From NCBI RefSeq assembly GCF_014635865.1, contig NZ_BMDQ01000002.1, positions 434,001-498,000 on the forward strand: a DNA stretch of 64,000 bases. The letters run 5' to 3'. Shown here in pieces: positions 1 through 9,089 of this stretch; position 1 is the first letter of the stretch; the number at the start of each line of letters is the position of its first letter. Under the pieces are notes generated by a model that saw only the letters and a list, made by a program, of their open reading frames with translations, had not been told where the DNA came from and did not search any database. Source of the DNA: Winogradskyella haliclonae. GTDB taxonomy: Bacteria > Bacteroidota > Bacteroidia > Flavobacteriales > Flavobacteriaceae. The translations under genes and the position numbers were made by a program.

Positions 1-263
1 TCATTGGATCAATTGTAACTATTGCAGGAATTTATTTTAATATTTCTACTACAGAATGGCTAATTCAACTAGTGATGATAGCCATGGTTATGAGTGTTGA
101 AGGCGTAAATACTGCTATAGAATATATGGCAGATTTTATTCACCCGGACCACCACCCTAAAATTGGACTTATTAAAGATATTGGTGCTGGTGCCGTTCTT
201 ATTGCTTCTATAGCAGCGATCATTGCCGCTGGGATTATTTACATTCCCAAAGTATTTGCTTAA
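1..263 (+). CDS. Diacylglycerol/undecaprenol kinase family protein (DgkA-like), C-terminal part
   Basis: The reading frame is open from the window edge (frame of base 3), so only about the last 87 residues are seen. They show two hydrophobic helices and the family signature around VEGVNTAIEYMAD, matching the E-A-L-N-T-A-I-E...D block of small integral-membrane DgkA kinases that phosphorylate diacylglycerol or undecaprenol at the inner membrane. The Glu residues of this block are the conserved metal/substrate residues of the family. The protein ends with a last TM helix and a short tail. The true start lies upstream of the window; an apparent internal Met at base 72 is not the start. Confidence 0.85.
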   Translation, partial: IGSIVTIAGIYFNISTTEWLIQLVMIAMVMSVEGVNTAIEYMADFIHPDHHPKIGLIKDIGAGAVLIASIAAIIAAGIIYIPKVFA

Positions 264-306
264 TCTTTATATTGTTAATAACACCTTGGTATAAATACCA
301 AAACCG

Positions 307-337
307 TTAGGATAAACGTTACTTATTTGTATTTTTG
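307..337 (+). promoter_or_regulatory. Probable Bacteroidota-type promoter of ftsK
   Basis: A perfect -7 box TATTTTTG (330-337) is preceded at exactly 19 nt by TTAG (307-310), one mismatch from the -33 consensus TTTG. It lies 42 bp before the ftsK start codon. Inference from consensus only. Confidence 0.5.
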
Positions 338-379
338 ATTTAGTACTAAATCTATCACTTCCTTTATAGGATTTTATTA

Positions 380-2797
380 ATGGCAAAAAGAACAACCAAG
401 AAAAAAACCAAAGCTAAACCAAAGACTAAGCGTAAGCCTATCTCTTTAAAATTATCAAACCAACAAAAATTAATCGTTGGTAGTTTACTGATAATTCTGG
501 GTGTACTTTTATTTATTTCCTTTGTGTCCTTCTTGTTTACAGGTAAAGAAGATCAGAGTATTTTATCTGAATTCCCTTCTAGACAAGTCGAGGCTAAAAA
601 TTGGGCTAACCAATTTGGAGCCAAATTAAGCGAATGGTTTATAACCAAAGGATTTGGTTTACCCTCATTTATATTTTCAGGATTATTATTTCTATCTGGC
701 GTTTATGTAACGCTAAACTTAAAGCTATCTAAGCTACGTAAACATTGGATTTGGGGAACACTAATTGTAATATGGCTATCAATATTTTTTGGATTTTTTA
801 CTCACAAGTACGATATACTTGGTGGTGTCATAGGCTATGAAATGAATCACTTTTTTCAAGATTATATTGGTAAAATAGGTACTGCTCTCCTACTTGCCTT
901 TGGTCTTATTGTGTATTTAGCAATTCGTTTTAAAGTGACTGGTGATACGTTTGTTAATCTATTTAAAAATGCTAAAAAAGATTTTAAAGATGATTTTGAT
1001 TCAAATGAATCAAATACCGCTGAAGATAAAGTAGTCCCTATTGATAATAGTCTATCTGAAGAGGCAGAATCCATCAAATCTGCATTTGAGATTCCATTAG
1101 ATAACATAGAACCTACTATTTCTAAACATTCAAAAATAGAAAAAGACAACCCTACAGAACTTAAGGTTGAACCTCCAAAAGAAATGGAGGTTATTATAAA
1201 AGAGCCTGAAGTTGAGATGAAGATTGAGGTTACCGAAGAAGAAAAATCTGAAACAGATAATCTTGCGGATAAACTCGTTGAGGATTTTGGACAATTTGAC
1301 CCAACATTAGAGTTGAGTAATTTTCAATTTCCGCCATTAGATTTATTAAAAAAATACGATAACGAAGGTATCTCAATTGACCAAGACGAGCTTGAAGAAA
1401 ATAAAAATCGTATCGTAGAAACACTTAATAACTACAAAATAGGTATTACAAGTATTTCTGCCACTATAGGTCCAACTGTGACCTTATATGAGATTGTTCC
1501 TGAAGCTGGTATTCGTATTTCAAAAATCAAAAATCTTGAAGATGATATTGCATTATCACTTTCGGCCTTAGGGATTCGTATCATTGCACCTATTCCTGGA
1601 AAAGGTACTATAGGTATTGAGGTCCCAAATAAAAATGCGACTATTGTTTCTATGCACTCTGCTATAGCATCTAAGAAGTTTCAGAATTCAGCAATGCAAT
1701 TACCCATAGCTTTAGGTAAAACAATTAGCAATGAAACACTCGTTGTAGATTTGGCAAAAATGCCTCACTTACTCATGGCTGGTGCTACAGGTCAAGGTAA
1801 ATCTGTTGGTCTTAATGCTGTACTGACCTCTTTACTTTACAAGAAGCATCCTGCGGAGGTTAAATTTGTTTTAGTTGACCCAAAGAAAGTGGAGCTTACA
1901 CTCTTTAATAAAATAGAACGTCACTATTTAGCGAAACTACCAGACAGTGAAGACGCTATTATAACAGATAATACTAAGGTAATTAATACTTTAAATTCTC
2001 TATGTATTGAAATGGATAACCGCTACGATTTGCTAAAAAATGCATTTTGTAGGAATATTGCTGAATACAATAAGAAATTTAAAGAACGTAAACTTAACCC
2101 AAATGATGGACATCAATTTTTACCTTACATCGTTTTAGTTGTTGATGAGTTTGCAGATTTAATAATGACTGCAGGCAAAGAGGTAGAAACACCTATTGCA
2201 CGCTTAGCACAATTAGCACGTGCCATAGGGATTCACTTAATTATAGCCACGCAACGTCCTTCTGTAAATGTCATCACAGGGATTATTAAAGCAAATTTTC
2301 CAGCCAGAATTGCATTTAGAGTAACCTCAAAAATAGATTCTCGTACTATTCTTGATGGCTCTGGAGCTGACCAATTAATTGGTCGTGGTGATATGTTGTA
2401 TACTCAAGGTAATGACTTAATCCGTATACAATGCGCCTTTGTTGACACACCAGAAGTAGAACGTATAACAGAATTTATTGGTTCTCAGAAAGCATATCCA
2501 GACGCTTATCTTCTGCCAGAATATGTAGGCGAAGAAGGTGGCACAAATCTTGATATAGACATAGCAGATAGAGATAAGTTGTTTAAAGAAGCTGCTCAAA
2601 TTATAGTCACAGCACAACAAGGGTCAGCGTCTTTATTGCAACGAAAACTAAAATTAGGGTACAATAGAGCTGGTAGACTTATTGACCAACTAGAAGCTGC
2701 TGGAATAGTCGGTGGTTTTGAAGGTAGTAAAGCGCGTCAAGTTCTAGTACCAGATTTAATAGCCCTCGAACAATTATTAGAAAACGAAAGCCAATAA
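380..2797 (+). CDS. ftsK: DNA translocase FtsK/SpoIIIE family
   Basis: ATP-driven double-stranded DNA pump at the division septum that clears chromosome ends and activates XerCD at dif. The 805-aa protein has a basic N-terminus, four predicted TM helices (about residues 28-180), an acidic low-complexity linker (about 190-320), and then the motor domain. The Walker A motif GATGQGKS is at residues 468-475 and a Walker B region VVDEFADLI is near 585-592. The last ~65 residues resemble the winged-helix gamma domain that reads KOPS-like sequences. The linker is short compared with E. coli FtsK, as is usual in Bacteroidota. It is followed after 19 bp by a LolA-like gene, so the two are probably co-transcribed. 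Confidence 0.97.
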   Translation: MAKRTTKKKTKAKPKTKRKPISLKLSNQQKLIVGSLLIILGVLLFISFVSFLFTGKEDQSILSEFPSRQVEAKNWANQFGAKLSEWFITKGFGLPSFIFSGLLFLSGVYVTLNLKLSKLRKHWIWGTLIVIWLSIFFGFFTHKYDILGGVIGYEMNHFFQDYIGKIGTALLLAFGLIVYLAIRFKVTGDTFVNLFKNAKKDFKDDFDSNESNTAEDKVVPIDNSLSEEAESIKSAFEIPLDNIEPTISKHSKIEKDNPTELKVEPPKEMEVIIKEPEVEMKIEVTEEEKSETDNLADKLVEDFGQFDPTLELSNFQFPPLDLLKKYDNEGISIDQDELEENKNRIVETLNNYKIGITSISATIGPTVTLYEIVPEAGIRISKIKNLEDDIALSLSALGIRIIAPIPGKGTIGIEVPNKNATIVSMHSAIASKKFQNSAMQLPIALGKTISNETLVVDLAKMPHLLMAGATGQGKSVGLNAVLTSLLYKKHPAEVKFVLVDPKKVELTLFNKIERHYLAKLPDSEDAIITDNTKVINTLNSLCIEMDNRYDLLKNAFCRNIAEYNKKFKERKLNPNDGHQFLPYIVLVVDEFADLIMTAGKEVETPIARLAQLARAIGIHLIIATQRPSVNVITGIIKANFPARIAFRVTSKIDSRTILDGSGADQLIGRGDMLYTQGNDLIRIQCAFVDTPEVERITEFIGSQKAYPDAYLLPEYVGEEGGTNLDIDIADRDKLFKEAAQIIVTAQQGSASLLQRKLKLGYNRAGRLIDQLEAAGIVGGFEGSKARQVLVPDLIALEQLLENESQ

Positions 2798-2816
2798 TGG
2801 CATTTAATAAAACAAA

Positions 2817-3452
2817 ATGAAAAAATTAAGTATTCTTTTAGCATTAATTATCACTAGTACTGTATTTGCACAAGACAAGGCTGAAGCACTTTTAAATGAA
2901 GTTAGCAAGAAAGTTAAAGCTTACGAAAATATTAGTGTGGATTTTAAATACGAACTTAATAATGTTAGTGAAAATATTACGCAAGAAACCAAAGGCGATG
3001 TTACTATACAAGATGATAAATATGTATTAAACGTCCTAGGCGTAACTCGTATTTACGACGGTAAAACACTATATAATATTAGTCCAGAAGATGAAGAAGT
3101 AACTATATCTTCAGAAAACACAGAAGATGAAGGTACAATAACACCTAGCAAGATGTTATCTTTTTATGAAGATGGTTATAACTACAAAATGGACATTGTT
3201 CAGAATGTTAAGGGTAGAAAAATTCAGTATGTAAAATTAACACCTATTGACAGTAACGCAGAAATAAAGCATGTTCTATTAGGTATAGATGCAACAACAA
3301 AACATATTTATAATTTGATAGAAGTTGGTAAAAACGGCACAAAAACAACATTAACCGTTAATTCTTTTAAAACCAACCAAGCTATACCAAAAACTCTATT
3401 TACTTTTGATAAAAATAAGTACAAAGACTATTACATCAATAAAATAGATTAG
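2817..3452 (+). CDS. LolA-like periplasmic lipoprotein carrier
   Basis: 211 aa with a clear signal peptide (cleavage near VFAQ) and no TM afterwards, so periplasmic. The body has the LolA/LolB-type pattern of antiparallel strands: a region around residues 20-50 followed by repeated short beta strands, including a segment around RIYDGKTLYNISPED typical of Bacteroidota outer-membrane lipoprotein carrier proteins. The family shuttles lipoproteins from LolCDE to the outer membrane. It sits between ftsK and an LptF/G-type permease and ends 2 bp before the latter, which fits an envelope-biogenesis operon. Sequence identity to proteobacterial LolA is expected to be low, so the exact cargo is inferred. 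Confidence 0.8.
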   Translation: MKKLSILLALIITSTVFAQDKAEALLNEVSKKVKAYENISVDFKYELNNVSENITQETKGDVTIQDDKYVLNVLGVTRIYDGKTLYNISPEDEEVTISSENTEDEGTITPSKMLSFYEDGYNYKMDIVQNVKGRKIQYVKLTPIDSNAEIKHVLLGIDATTKHIYNLIEVGKNGTKTTLTVNSFKTNQAIPKTLFTFDKNKYKDYYINKID

Positions 3453-3454
3453 AC

Positions 3455-5437
3455 TTGAAGATTTTAGACAGGTACATATTAAAAACCTACCTAAACACAT
3501 TTGTGAGCATATTTGTAATATTTATGTTCATTTTTGTTTTACAAGGGCTTTGGCTATATATCTCAGAGTTAGCTGGTAAGGACTTAGATATTGTTACTAC
3601 CTTTAAATTTATTTTTTATTATTCTCCTAAGTTAATTCCTCTCGTTATTCCACTAACAGTATTATTAGCTTCAATCATGGTTTTTGGGAATTTTGCAGAA
3701 AACTATGAGTTTGCGGCGATGAAATCTACAGGGATTTCGCTGCAACGTGCAATGAGAAGTTTATCTGTCTTTATAGTAGCACTTGGTTTTGGGTGTTTCT
3801 TTTTTGCCAATAATGTGATTCCTTGGGGAGAATACAATTTTTATAATCTAAGACGAAATATAGCTAAAGTAAAACCTGCATTGGCAATTGCAGAAGGGCA
3901 ATTCAATACTATAGGTAATATTAATATCAAAGTTGATAAAAAAAGTGGTGAGCGTGGACAGTTTTTAAATAACGTCGTTATTCATCAAAAAAAGTCATTT
4001 AGAAGCGGAAACTATACTGTTATTATTGCTGAAAAAGGAGAGCTAAAAAGTGCTGAAGATTCTAATATACTTAAGCTTGAACTCTCAGATGGTAATTTTT
4101 ATGACGAACTAATTACTAGAGATATACGAAAATTCAATAAGCGGAAACCTCATGCTCAAAGTCAATTTAAAACCTATACTATAAACATAGATTTAGGTAA
4201 TTTAAAAATAGATGTAGATGAGAAAAATACTGACGATAGATACAGCATGCAGGATGTTAGTGATTTAAATTACTCAATAGATAGCTTGTATAAAAAACGG
4301 AATAAAGATTATGAAGCATTTTCTACAAGTTTATATAACAGAAGTACATATACTAACCTAAAGACCTCTTATGAAGCGACAAATGATACTATTCATGATA
4401 CAGATATCTTAGATCTTTTTAATACCAAAACCAAAGTTCAAATTTTAGGATTAGCATTTAACACTGCAACTAGTACTTCTCAAATTATTCAAACCAACGA
4501 AAAAACATTTAACGCACAAACTTCTAACAGAAACAGACATATTATAGCATTGCATGAAAAATATGCTTTAGGCTTTGCTTGTATTATTCTATTTTTTGTT
4601 GGGGCTCCTCTAGGTGCTTTAATTAGAAAAGGTGGCATAGGCCTGCCAATGGTTATAGCCATATTATTGTTTCTTACCTATCATTTTATTGGGATTTTTA
4701 TTAAAAATAACGCCAAAACAGATGCTATAGACCCAGCATTAGGTACTTGGTTATCTACTTTAATAATGCTACCTCTGAGTATCTATCTAACCTATCGAGC
4801 TACAAATGACAGAGGACTAATAAATCTCGACTTTATAACAGTACCTCTAAAAAAGTTCTTTGCCTTTAAACCAAAGTCAGAACTAAACACTATTAAAAAT
4901 ATTCAATCTTATAGTTATTACAACAAACACTCAATAGATGAACTTATTGATATTGTTAAAACACAAGATGAGTTTGATTTAGATAAAAAACCAAAACAAA
5001 TAGCGCTTCAGCATTTATTTGATAGAAAAATTACAATTGCTGAGTTAGAAGAAAAAGAATTGGTTGTTCCTGAAAATATTAAAAATGCCAAATATTATTT
5101 AAAAGATTATATAGACTACTCAAAAACTAATTTGGTCACATTCAGTTTAGGAGTCATATTCTTGATTCTTCATTTTGTATTTAAAAACAATAAACTACCA
5201 GAGTTATCAGAAATTGTAAAGTCATTAAGTTTTATAGCCTTTGGCATGTTTGGACTATACGTTATAGTTTCGTCTGTATATTATTCCAAATTTTATAAAT
5301 CCATTGGACAATCTAGTAAGAGGGTTAATCCGTTACTCATAGTATTAAGTTTGCCCTTCTACCCAATAAAGCACTTTTTATTAAAGACAAGAGTCAAAGA
5401 AGACTTCCATTTAAGTTGCTTAGAGCAAATAAAATAA
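3455..5437 (+). CDS. LptF/LptG (YjgP/YjgQ) family LPS-transport permease with extra C-terminal membrane domain
   Basis: Inner-membrane permease subunit that works with the ATPase LptB to extract lipopolysaccharide. The start MKILDRYILKTYL is the hallmark of the family but is encoded by TTG, two bases after the LolA-like stop; no in-frame ATG fits. N-terminal TM helices (about 10-120) are followed by a large periplasmic beta-jellyroll-like segment (about 140-360) and a second TM block (about 370-450). At 660 aa it is much longer than the roughly 360 aa of E. coli LptF/G. Residues from about 470 add a charged region and further hydrophobic helices (about 555-640). This long form is common in Bacteroidota, where one gene may serve for both subunits (inference). 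Confidence 0.92.
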   Translation: MKILDRYILKTYLNTFVSIFVIFMFIFVLQGLWLYISELAGKDLDIVTTFKFIFYYSPKLIPLVIPLTVLLASIMVFGNFAENYEFAAMKSTGISLQRAMRSLSVFIVALGFGCFFFANNVIPWGEYNFYNLRRNIAKVKPALAIAEGQFNTIGNINIKVDKKSGERGQFLNNVVIHQKKSFRSGNYTVIIAEKGELKSAEDSNILKLELSDGNFYDELITRDIRKFNKRKPHAQSQFKTYTINIDLGNLKIDVDEKNTDDRYSMQDVSDLNYSIDSLYKKRNKDYEAFSTSLYNRSTYTNLKTSYEATNDTIHDTDILDLFNTKTKVQILGLAFNTATSTSQIIQTNEKTFNAQTSNRNRHIIALHEKYALGFACIILFFVGAPLGALIRKGGIGLPMVIAILLFLTYHFIGIFIKNNAKTDAIDPALGTWLSTLIMLPLSIYLTYRATNDRGLINLDFITVPLKKFFAFKPKSELNTIKNIQSYSYYNKHSIDELIDIVKTQDEFDLDKKPKQIALQHLFDRKITIAELEEKELVVPENIKNAKYYLKDYIDYSKTNLVTFSLGVIFLILHFVFKNNKLPELSEIVKSLSFIAFGMFGLYVIVSSVYYSKFYKSIGQSSKRVNPLLIVLSLPFYPIKHFLLKTRVKEDFHLSCLEQIK

Positions 5438-5467
5438 GCTTATCTTTGCAATATCAAAATACACGTC

Positions 5468-6616
5468 ATGATTACTGAAACTGTGAGTACAAAAATCATT
5501 CTAAATACTATTGAAGAGGCCATTGAAGACATACGCCAAGGAAAGGTGATTATTGTAGTTGATGATGAGAATAGGGAAAACGAAGGCGATTTTTTAGCAG
5601 CAGCGGAAGCTGTTACTCCAGAGATGGTAAACTTTATGGCCACTCATGGACGTGGTCTTATATGCACACCTTTGACAGAACAGCGCTGTAAAGAGTTAGA
5701 GCTAAACATGATGGTACGTAATAATACGGACCCAATGGAAACTGCTTTTACTGTTTCTGTAGACTTAAGAGGTAATGGCGTTACTACAGGAATTTCTGCA
5801 AGTGACCGTGCTAAAACTATAAAAGCTTTAGTCGATAAAGACACAAAGCCATTTGAACTCGCTAGACCAGGTCATATTTTTCCTTTAGTTGCCAAAGAAG
5901 GTGGTGTTTTAAGACGTACTGGACATACTGAAGCAGCTATAGATTTTGCGCGTTTAGCAGGTTTTAAACCAGCTGGTTTCATTGTTGAAATAATGAACGA
6001 AGATGGAACAATGGCCCGTTTACCTCAATTAGTAGATGTTGCCAAAAAATTTGATTTAAAAATTGTATCTATTGAAGATTTAGTAGCCTATCGTATGGAG
6101 CACGATTCTTTAATAGAAAAGAAAGAAGATTTTGATATTGAAACGCGTTTTGGTAAATATAGATTACGCGCATACAAACAAACTACAAATAATCAAATTC
6201 ATATAGCGCTAACTAAAGGCAACTGGAATTCTGGTGACGAAGTGTTAACTAGAATAAACTCTACATTAGTAAATAATGATATTTTAGGCACTTTAACCAA
6301 CAATCCTGATAAGAAGTTAGATAACATGTTTAATGTTATTAATAAAGCCGGAAAAGGTGCAATAGTATTTATAAATCAGCAAAACCAAACTACAAATTTA
6401 TTAAGTAGACTTTCTATTCTAAAAAGTAGCCAAAAAGAAGGGCAAATTGCTAAAGCGCCACGTATTGCTATGGATACAAAAGATTTTGGTATTGGTGCTC
6501 AAATCTTGCATGATTTAAACATCAGTAAAATAAAATTAATTTCTAACAGTGAGCAAACCAAACGTGTTGGTATGATTGGTTATGGTTTAGAAATAATTGA
6601 TTATGTCAATTACTAA
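5468..6616 (+). CDS. ribB: 3,4-dihydroxy-2-butanone 4-phosphate synthase with degenerate GTP cyclohydrolase II domain
   Basis: Riboflavin pathway: RibB converts ribulose 5-phosphate to 3,4-dihydroxy-2-butanone 4-phosphate. The N-terminal ~200 residues carry intact RibB motifs: DDENRENEGD near residues 35-44, HGRGLICTPL, TGISASDRAKT, and RRTGHTEAAIDFARLAG. The C-terminal ~175 residues still align with GTP cyclohydrolase II, ending in a DFGIGAQILHDL...GYGLEI-like block. They contain no cysteine at all, so the three zinc-binding Cys and the catalytic segment are gone. The protein is therefore probably RibB only, with a structural remnant of RibA. A TATCTTTG box at 5441-5448 may be its -7 element. 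It converges with the next gene, overlapping by 4 bp. Confidence 0.93.
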   Translation: MITETVSTKIILNTIEEAIEDIRQGKVIIVVDDENRENEGDFLAAAEAVTPEMVNFMATHGRGLICTPLTEQRCKELELNMMVRNNTDPMETAFTVSVDLRGNGVTTGISASDRAKTIKALVDKDTKPFELARPGHIFPLVAKEGGVLRRTGHTEAAIDFARLAGFKPAGFIVEIMNEDGTMARLPQLVDVAKKFDLKIVSIEDLVAYRMEHDSLIEKKEDFDIETRFGKYRLRAYKQTTNNQIHIALTKGNWNSGDEVLTRINSTLVNNDILGTLTNNPDKKLDNMFNVINKAGKGAIVFINQQNQTTNLLSRLSILKSSQKEGQIAKAPRIAMDTKDFGIGAQILHDLNISKIKLISNSEQTKRVGMIGYGLEIIDYVNY

Positions 6617-7806
6617 AGATTAGCTTTTATGAGCTGAGCCATTTTTTTAGCTCTTTGCTTTACTTCTTCTTCTCTCCAAGATAATTTTATTAAACAAGAA
6701 ATATTTCTTGCAATATAACTATCTGACTGTTTGTAAGTTTTACCTTGAAGATACTGAAGCCCTTCTTTTACTTCTTGAGCAATAGGGAATAATGACTTTA
6801 GTTCTTTTAAGTGATTCCATTTTCTGATATAATGCCAATTATTATCATAATAATGAAAGCAAGCATCTACTCCACTTTCCTTAAAAGCTTGAGAGACTCT
6901 GCGGGCTATATCTAAATCTGGTAAAAAGAAATTTAGAAAAGCACAACTTTCTACTCCTCCATCGGGCACAGTTCTAAACTCAACTTCAGGGATTTGCTGC
7001 AATTCTGCTCTAATGATATCAAAATTACGTTTCTGTAGTGCTAAAAATTCTGGTAAGCGCTTTACTTGAGCCAAACCAACAGCAGCATGCAATTCTGATA
7101 TTCTAAAATTATAGCCTAAAAATGGATGTGTTTCAGCACCTCTATCACTTCCAATATGGTCATGACCGTGATCACTATAATGGTCTGCATTAATATAATA
7201 CGTTTTATTATTACTAATTACTGCACCACCTTCGCCGCAGGTTATAGTTTTTACAAAATCAAAAGAAAAACAACCTAAATCAGCAATACTACCAAGAGGT
7301 TTGCCTTTATAAGAACCTCCAATGGCTTGGCACGCATCTTCAACAAAAACTAAATTATGCTTATCACAAACAGATTTAAGTGCATCCATATCTGCCATAC
7401 TCCCACACATTTGCACAACCATAACAGCTTTTGTTTTTGGAGTAATTGCAGCTTCTACAGCTTTTGGATCTAGAGTTAATGTACTATCAATATCTACTAG
7501 AATAGGAATTGCACCTAGCATCATTATGGCTTCAAAACTCGCAACAAATGTAAATGTTGGCATAATAACCTCATCTCCAGCACCAATACCTGCAGATGCT
7601 AAAGCAACAGAAACCGCAGCAGTTCCACTAGATACTAATTGCACATGATTGGTTTGAAATGTTTTTTGAAGCTCAGCTTCAAGCGCTTTGGCTTTCCAAT
7701 GTCCATTGCGCATACCATCAAAACCATAGCGCATTAAAACGCCATTATCTAAGACGTCATTGACACTTTCGCGTTCAGCGTCTCCAAATAATTCAAATCC
7801 TGGCAT
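6613..7806 (-). CDS. DegT/DnrJ/EryC1/StrS-family PLP aminotransferase
   Basis: Sugar-nucleotide or related keto-sugar aminotransferase family (fold type I PLP enzymes). Lys186 in FDFVKTITCGEGG matches the PLP-binding lysine of the family, and VEDACQAIG (Asp157) is the conserved pyridine-ring Asp motif. An N-terminal SGTAAVSVALASAGIG phosphate-binding region is also present. At 397 aa it is full length. It is not inside a visible sugar biosynthesis cluster: the upstream neighbour (2 bp away) is a thioredoxin-like protein. The substrate is therefore unknown. Transcribed opposite to ribB and overlapping its stop by 4 bp. Confidence 0.92.
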   Translation of the reverse strand: MPGFELFGDAERESVNDVLDNGVLMRYGFDGMRNGHWKAKALEAELQKTFQTNHVQLVSSGTAAVSVALASAGIGAGDEVIMPTFTFVASFEAIMMLGAIPILVDIDSTLTLDPKAVEAAITPKTKAVMVVQMCGSMADMDALKSVCDKHNLVFVEDACQAIGGSYKGKPLGSIADLGCFSFDFVKTITCGEGGAVISNNKTYYINADHYSDHGHDHIGSDRGAETHPFLGYNFRISELHAAVGLAQVKRLPEFLALQKRNFDIIRAELQQIPEVEFRTVPDGGVESCAFLNFFLPDLDIARRVSQAFKESGVDACFHYYDNNWHYIRKWNHLKELKSLFPIAQEVKEGLQYLQGKTYKQSDSYIARNISCLIKLSWREEEVKQRAKKMAQLIKANL

Positions 7807-7808
7807 AG

Positions 7809-8237
7809 TTAATTAGATAAATCTTTAAATTCATTTAAGAAGAGTTCAATATTTGCATCTTCAAATTTTGTAAGCAAAGGCAAGTAATTTCTTGTTTTAA
7901 AGCGTACCGCTGTTATAGCAGGAAATACTTTATTCTTGTTATAACTTGAAATAACTCTACTATTATATCTATGCTTCTCATTATTATTTGCATCCTCAAT
8001 TAATAATCCAACAATACTGTTTGAATTATTTTTAAACTCATCCGATTTTAAAATGCGCTTCTTTATTACACGTTCTATATTTGGGCTCTGTCCATTATTA
8101 AAATAAATAACTAAAATTTTATTATCCTTTTGAGCCTTACTTAGTGCCGTAGGATAGTCTGTTTCCCAAACAATACTTTGCGATAAAACTGGCATAGATA
8201 CCAAACACAGCAAAACTAAAAATATGTAATTTTTCAT
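7809..8237 (-). CDS. Secreted thioredoxin-fold protein lacking the CxxC motif
   Basis: The start is placed at the internal ATG at 8235-8237, because the protein then begins with a normal signal peptide (MKNYIFLVLLCLVSMPVLSQ); an upstream in-frame start would put 11 extra residues before it. The mature part opens with the pattern W-x-T-D-x-x-x-A-x-x-x-A-x-x-x-N-K of secreted DUF255/thioredoxin-like proteins. The place of the WCGPC active site, however, reads FNNGQSPNIERV with no cysteine. A redox role is therefore unlikely, and a binding or structural role is inferred. It lies 2 bp upstream of the DegT-family gene and is probably co-transcribed with it. Confidence 0.7.
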   Translation of the reverse strand: MKNYIFLVLLCLVSMPVLSQSIVWETDYPTALSKAQKDNKILVIYFNNGQSPNIERVIKKRILKSDEFKNNSNSIVGLLIEDANNNEKHRYNSRVISSYNKNKVFPAITAVRFKTRNYLPLLTKFEDANIELFLNEFKDLSN

Positions 8238-8292
8238 ATCATAAAATTTATCAAAAAACAAATATAACACTTTGATATACTTAAGCTAAAAA

Positions 8293-8922
8293 CTATAAAT
8301 CTATTACTGTAGCATCTATAGATTTTCTAACTTTTTTTAATGTAGAAAACATATCGTCTTCTGCTCTATAGCCTACTGGTAACAACAATACTGATTTCAA
8401 TCCTTTTTCTGATAATCCTAGCACTTTATCATAAGCCTCAGGGTTAAAGCCTTCCATAGGACAGCTATCAATCTTCTCTAACGCACAAACTGTCATCAAA
8501 TTGCCTAAAGCTATATAAGCTTGACGTGTTGCCCAATCGATTTTTTTTGCTTCTGGCATCGTTTTAATTGTAGACTTTAATTGATTCTTAAAAGGCTCCA
8601 AGATTGATTCTGGCGTATTCCTAATTGCAGTAATATTTTCAAAATGCTCATCTACATCGCTATTATCAATTTCATTTTGAATACATAAAATCAATAAATG
8701 CGAAGCATCAACGACCTGACGCTGATTATAAGAATGTTCTACTAAAGCTTCTCGCTTAACTTTATCTTCAATGACTACAAGCTTTAGGGTTTGCAGGCCA
8801 TAAGATAATGCCGTAAGGTTAAAGGCCTCTTTAAGTATTGATAATTGCTCATGAGATATAGATTTAGTGGCATCAAACTTTTTGGTTGCGTACCGCCATT
8901 TTAATTGCTCAATAACGTTCAT
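8293..8922 (-). CDS. NAD(P)H-dependent nitroreductase-family oxidoreductase
   Basis: 209-aa flavoprotein of the nitroreductase superfamily (NfsB/YodC-type). The N-terminal EQLKWRYATKKFD contains the Arg-Ser/Thr-type FMN-phosphate-binding segment. The middle has EALVEHSYNQRQVVDASHLL, and the C-terminal QAYIALGNLMTVCALEKIDSCPMEGFNPEAYD block is diagnostic for this family. Such enzymes use NAD(P)H to reduce quinones, nitro compounds or FMN. No pathway-specific partner is adjacent. It lies just downstream (minus strand) of the tRNA-Ser terminator and so has its own transcription start in the 8923-8972 interval. Confidence 0.92.
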   Translation of the reverse strand: MNVIEQLKWRYATKKFDATKSISHEQLSILKEAFNLTALSYGLQTLKLVVIEDKVKREALVEHSYNQRQVVDASHLLILCIQNEIDNSDVDEHFENITAIRNTPESILEPFKNQLKSTIKTMPEAKKIDWATRQAYIALGNLMTVCALEKIDSCPMEGFNPEAYDKVLGLSEKGLKSVLLLPVGYRAEDDMFSTLKKVRKSIDATVIDL

Positions 8923-8972
8923 AGACTTTTTTTTGCAAAAATACGGAATGTTATATTGAAGTAATCCACAAA

Positions 8973-9003
8973 AAAAGCTTCATCAAAATTTGATGAAGCT
9001 TTT
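8973..9003 (-). terminator. Rho-independent terminator of tRNA-Ser
   Basis: A perfect 15-bp stem (AAAAGCTTCATCAAA / TTTGATGAAGCTTTT) around a single central base. Read on the minus strand, it is followed by a run of T's, directly after the tRNA-Ser 3' end. Confidence 0.85.
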
Positions 9004-9004
9004 G

Positions 9005-9089
9005 CGGAGAAAGAGGGATTCGAACCCCCGGAGGTGTGACCCTCGCCAGTTTTCAAGACTGGTGCATTCGACCACTCTGCCATTTCTCC
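9005..9089 (-). tRNA. tRNA-Ser (anticodon UGA)
   Basis: The minus strand folds into a class II tRNA: acceptor GGAGAAA/TTTCTCC, anticodon stem CCAGT/ACTGG with loop CTTGAAA (anticodon TGA), a long variable arm GAGGGTCACACCTC typical of serine tRNAs, and T-arm GGGGGTTCGAATCCC. Discriminator base G. No CCA is encoded. Confidence 0.95.

Noticed and set aside
286-301. Palindrome TTGGTATAAATACCAA after dgkA
   Set aside because: Two-base loop and no T-run on either strand; could be a protein site but nothing supports a function or a terminator.
5438-5467. Possible FMN riboswitch before ribB
   Set aside because: Only 30 bp lie between the permease stop and the ribB start; no conserved RFN-element sequence or space for it.
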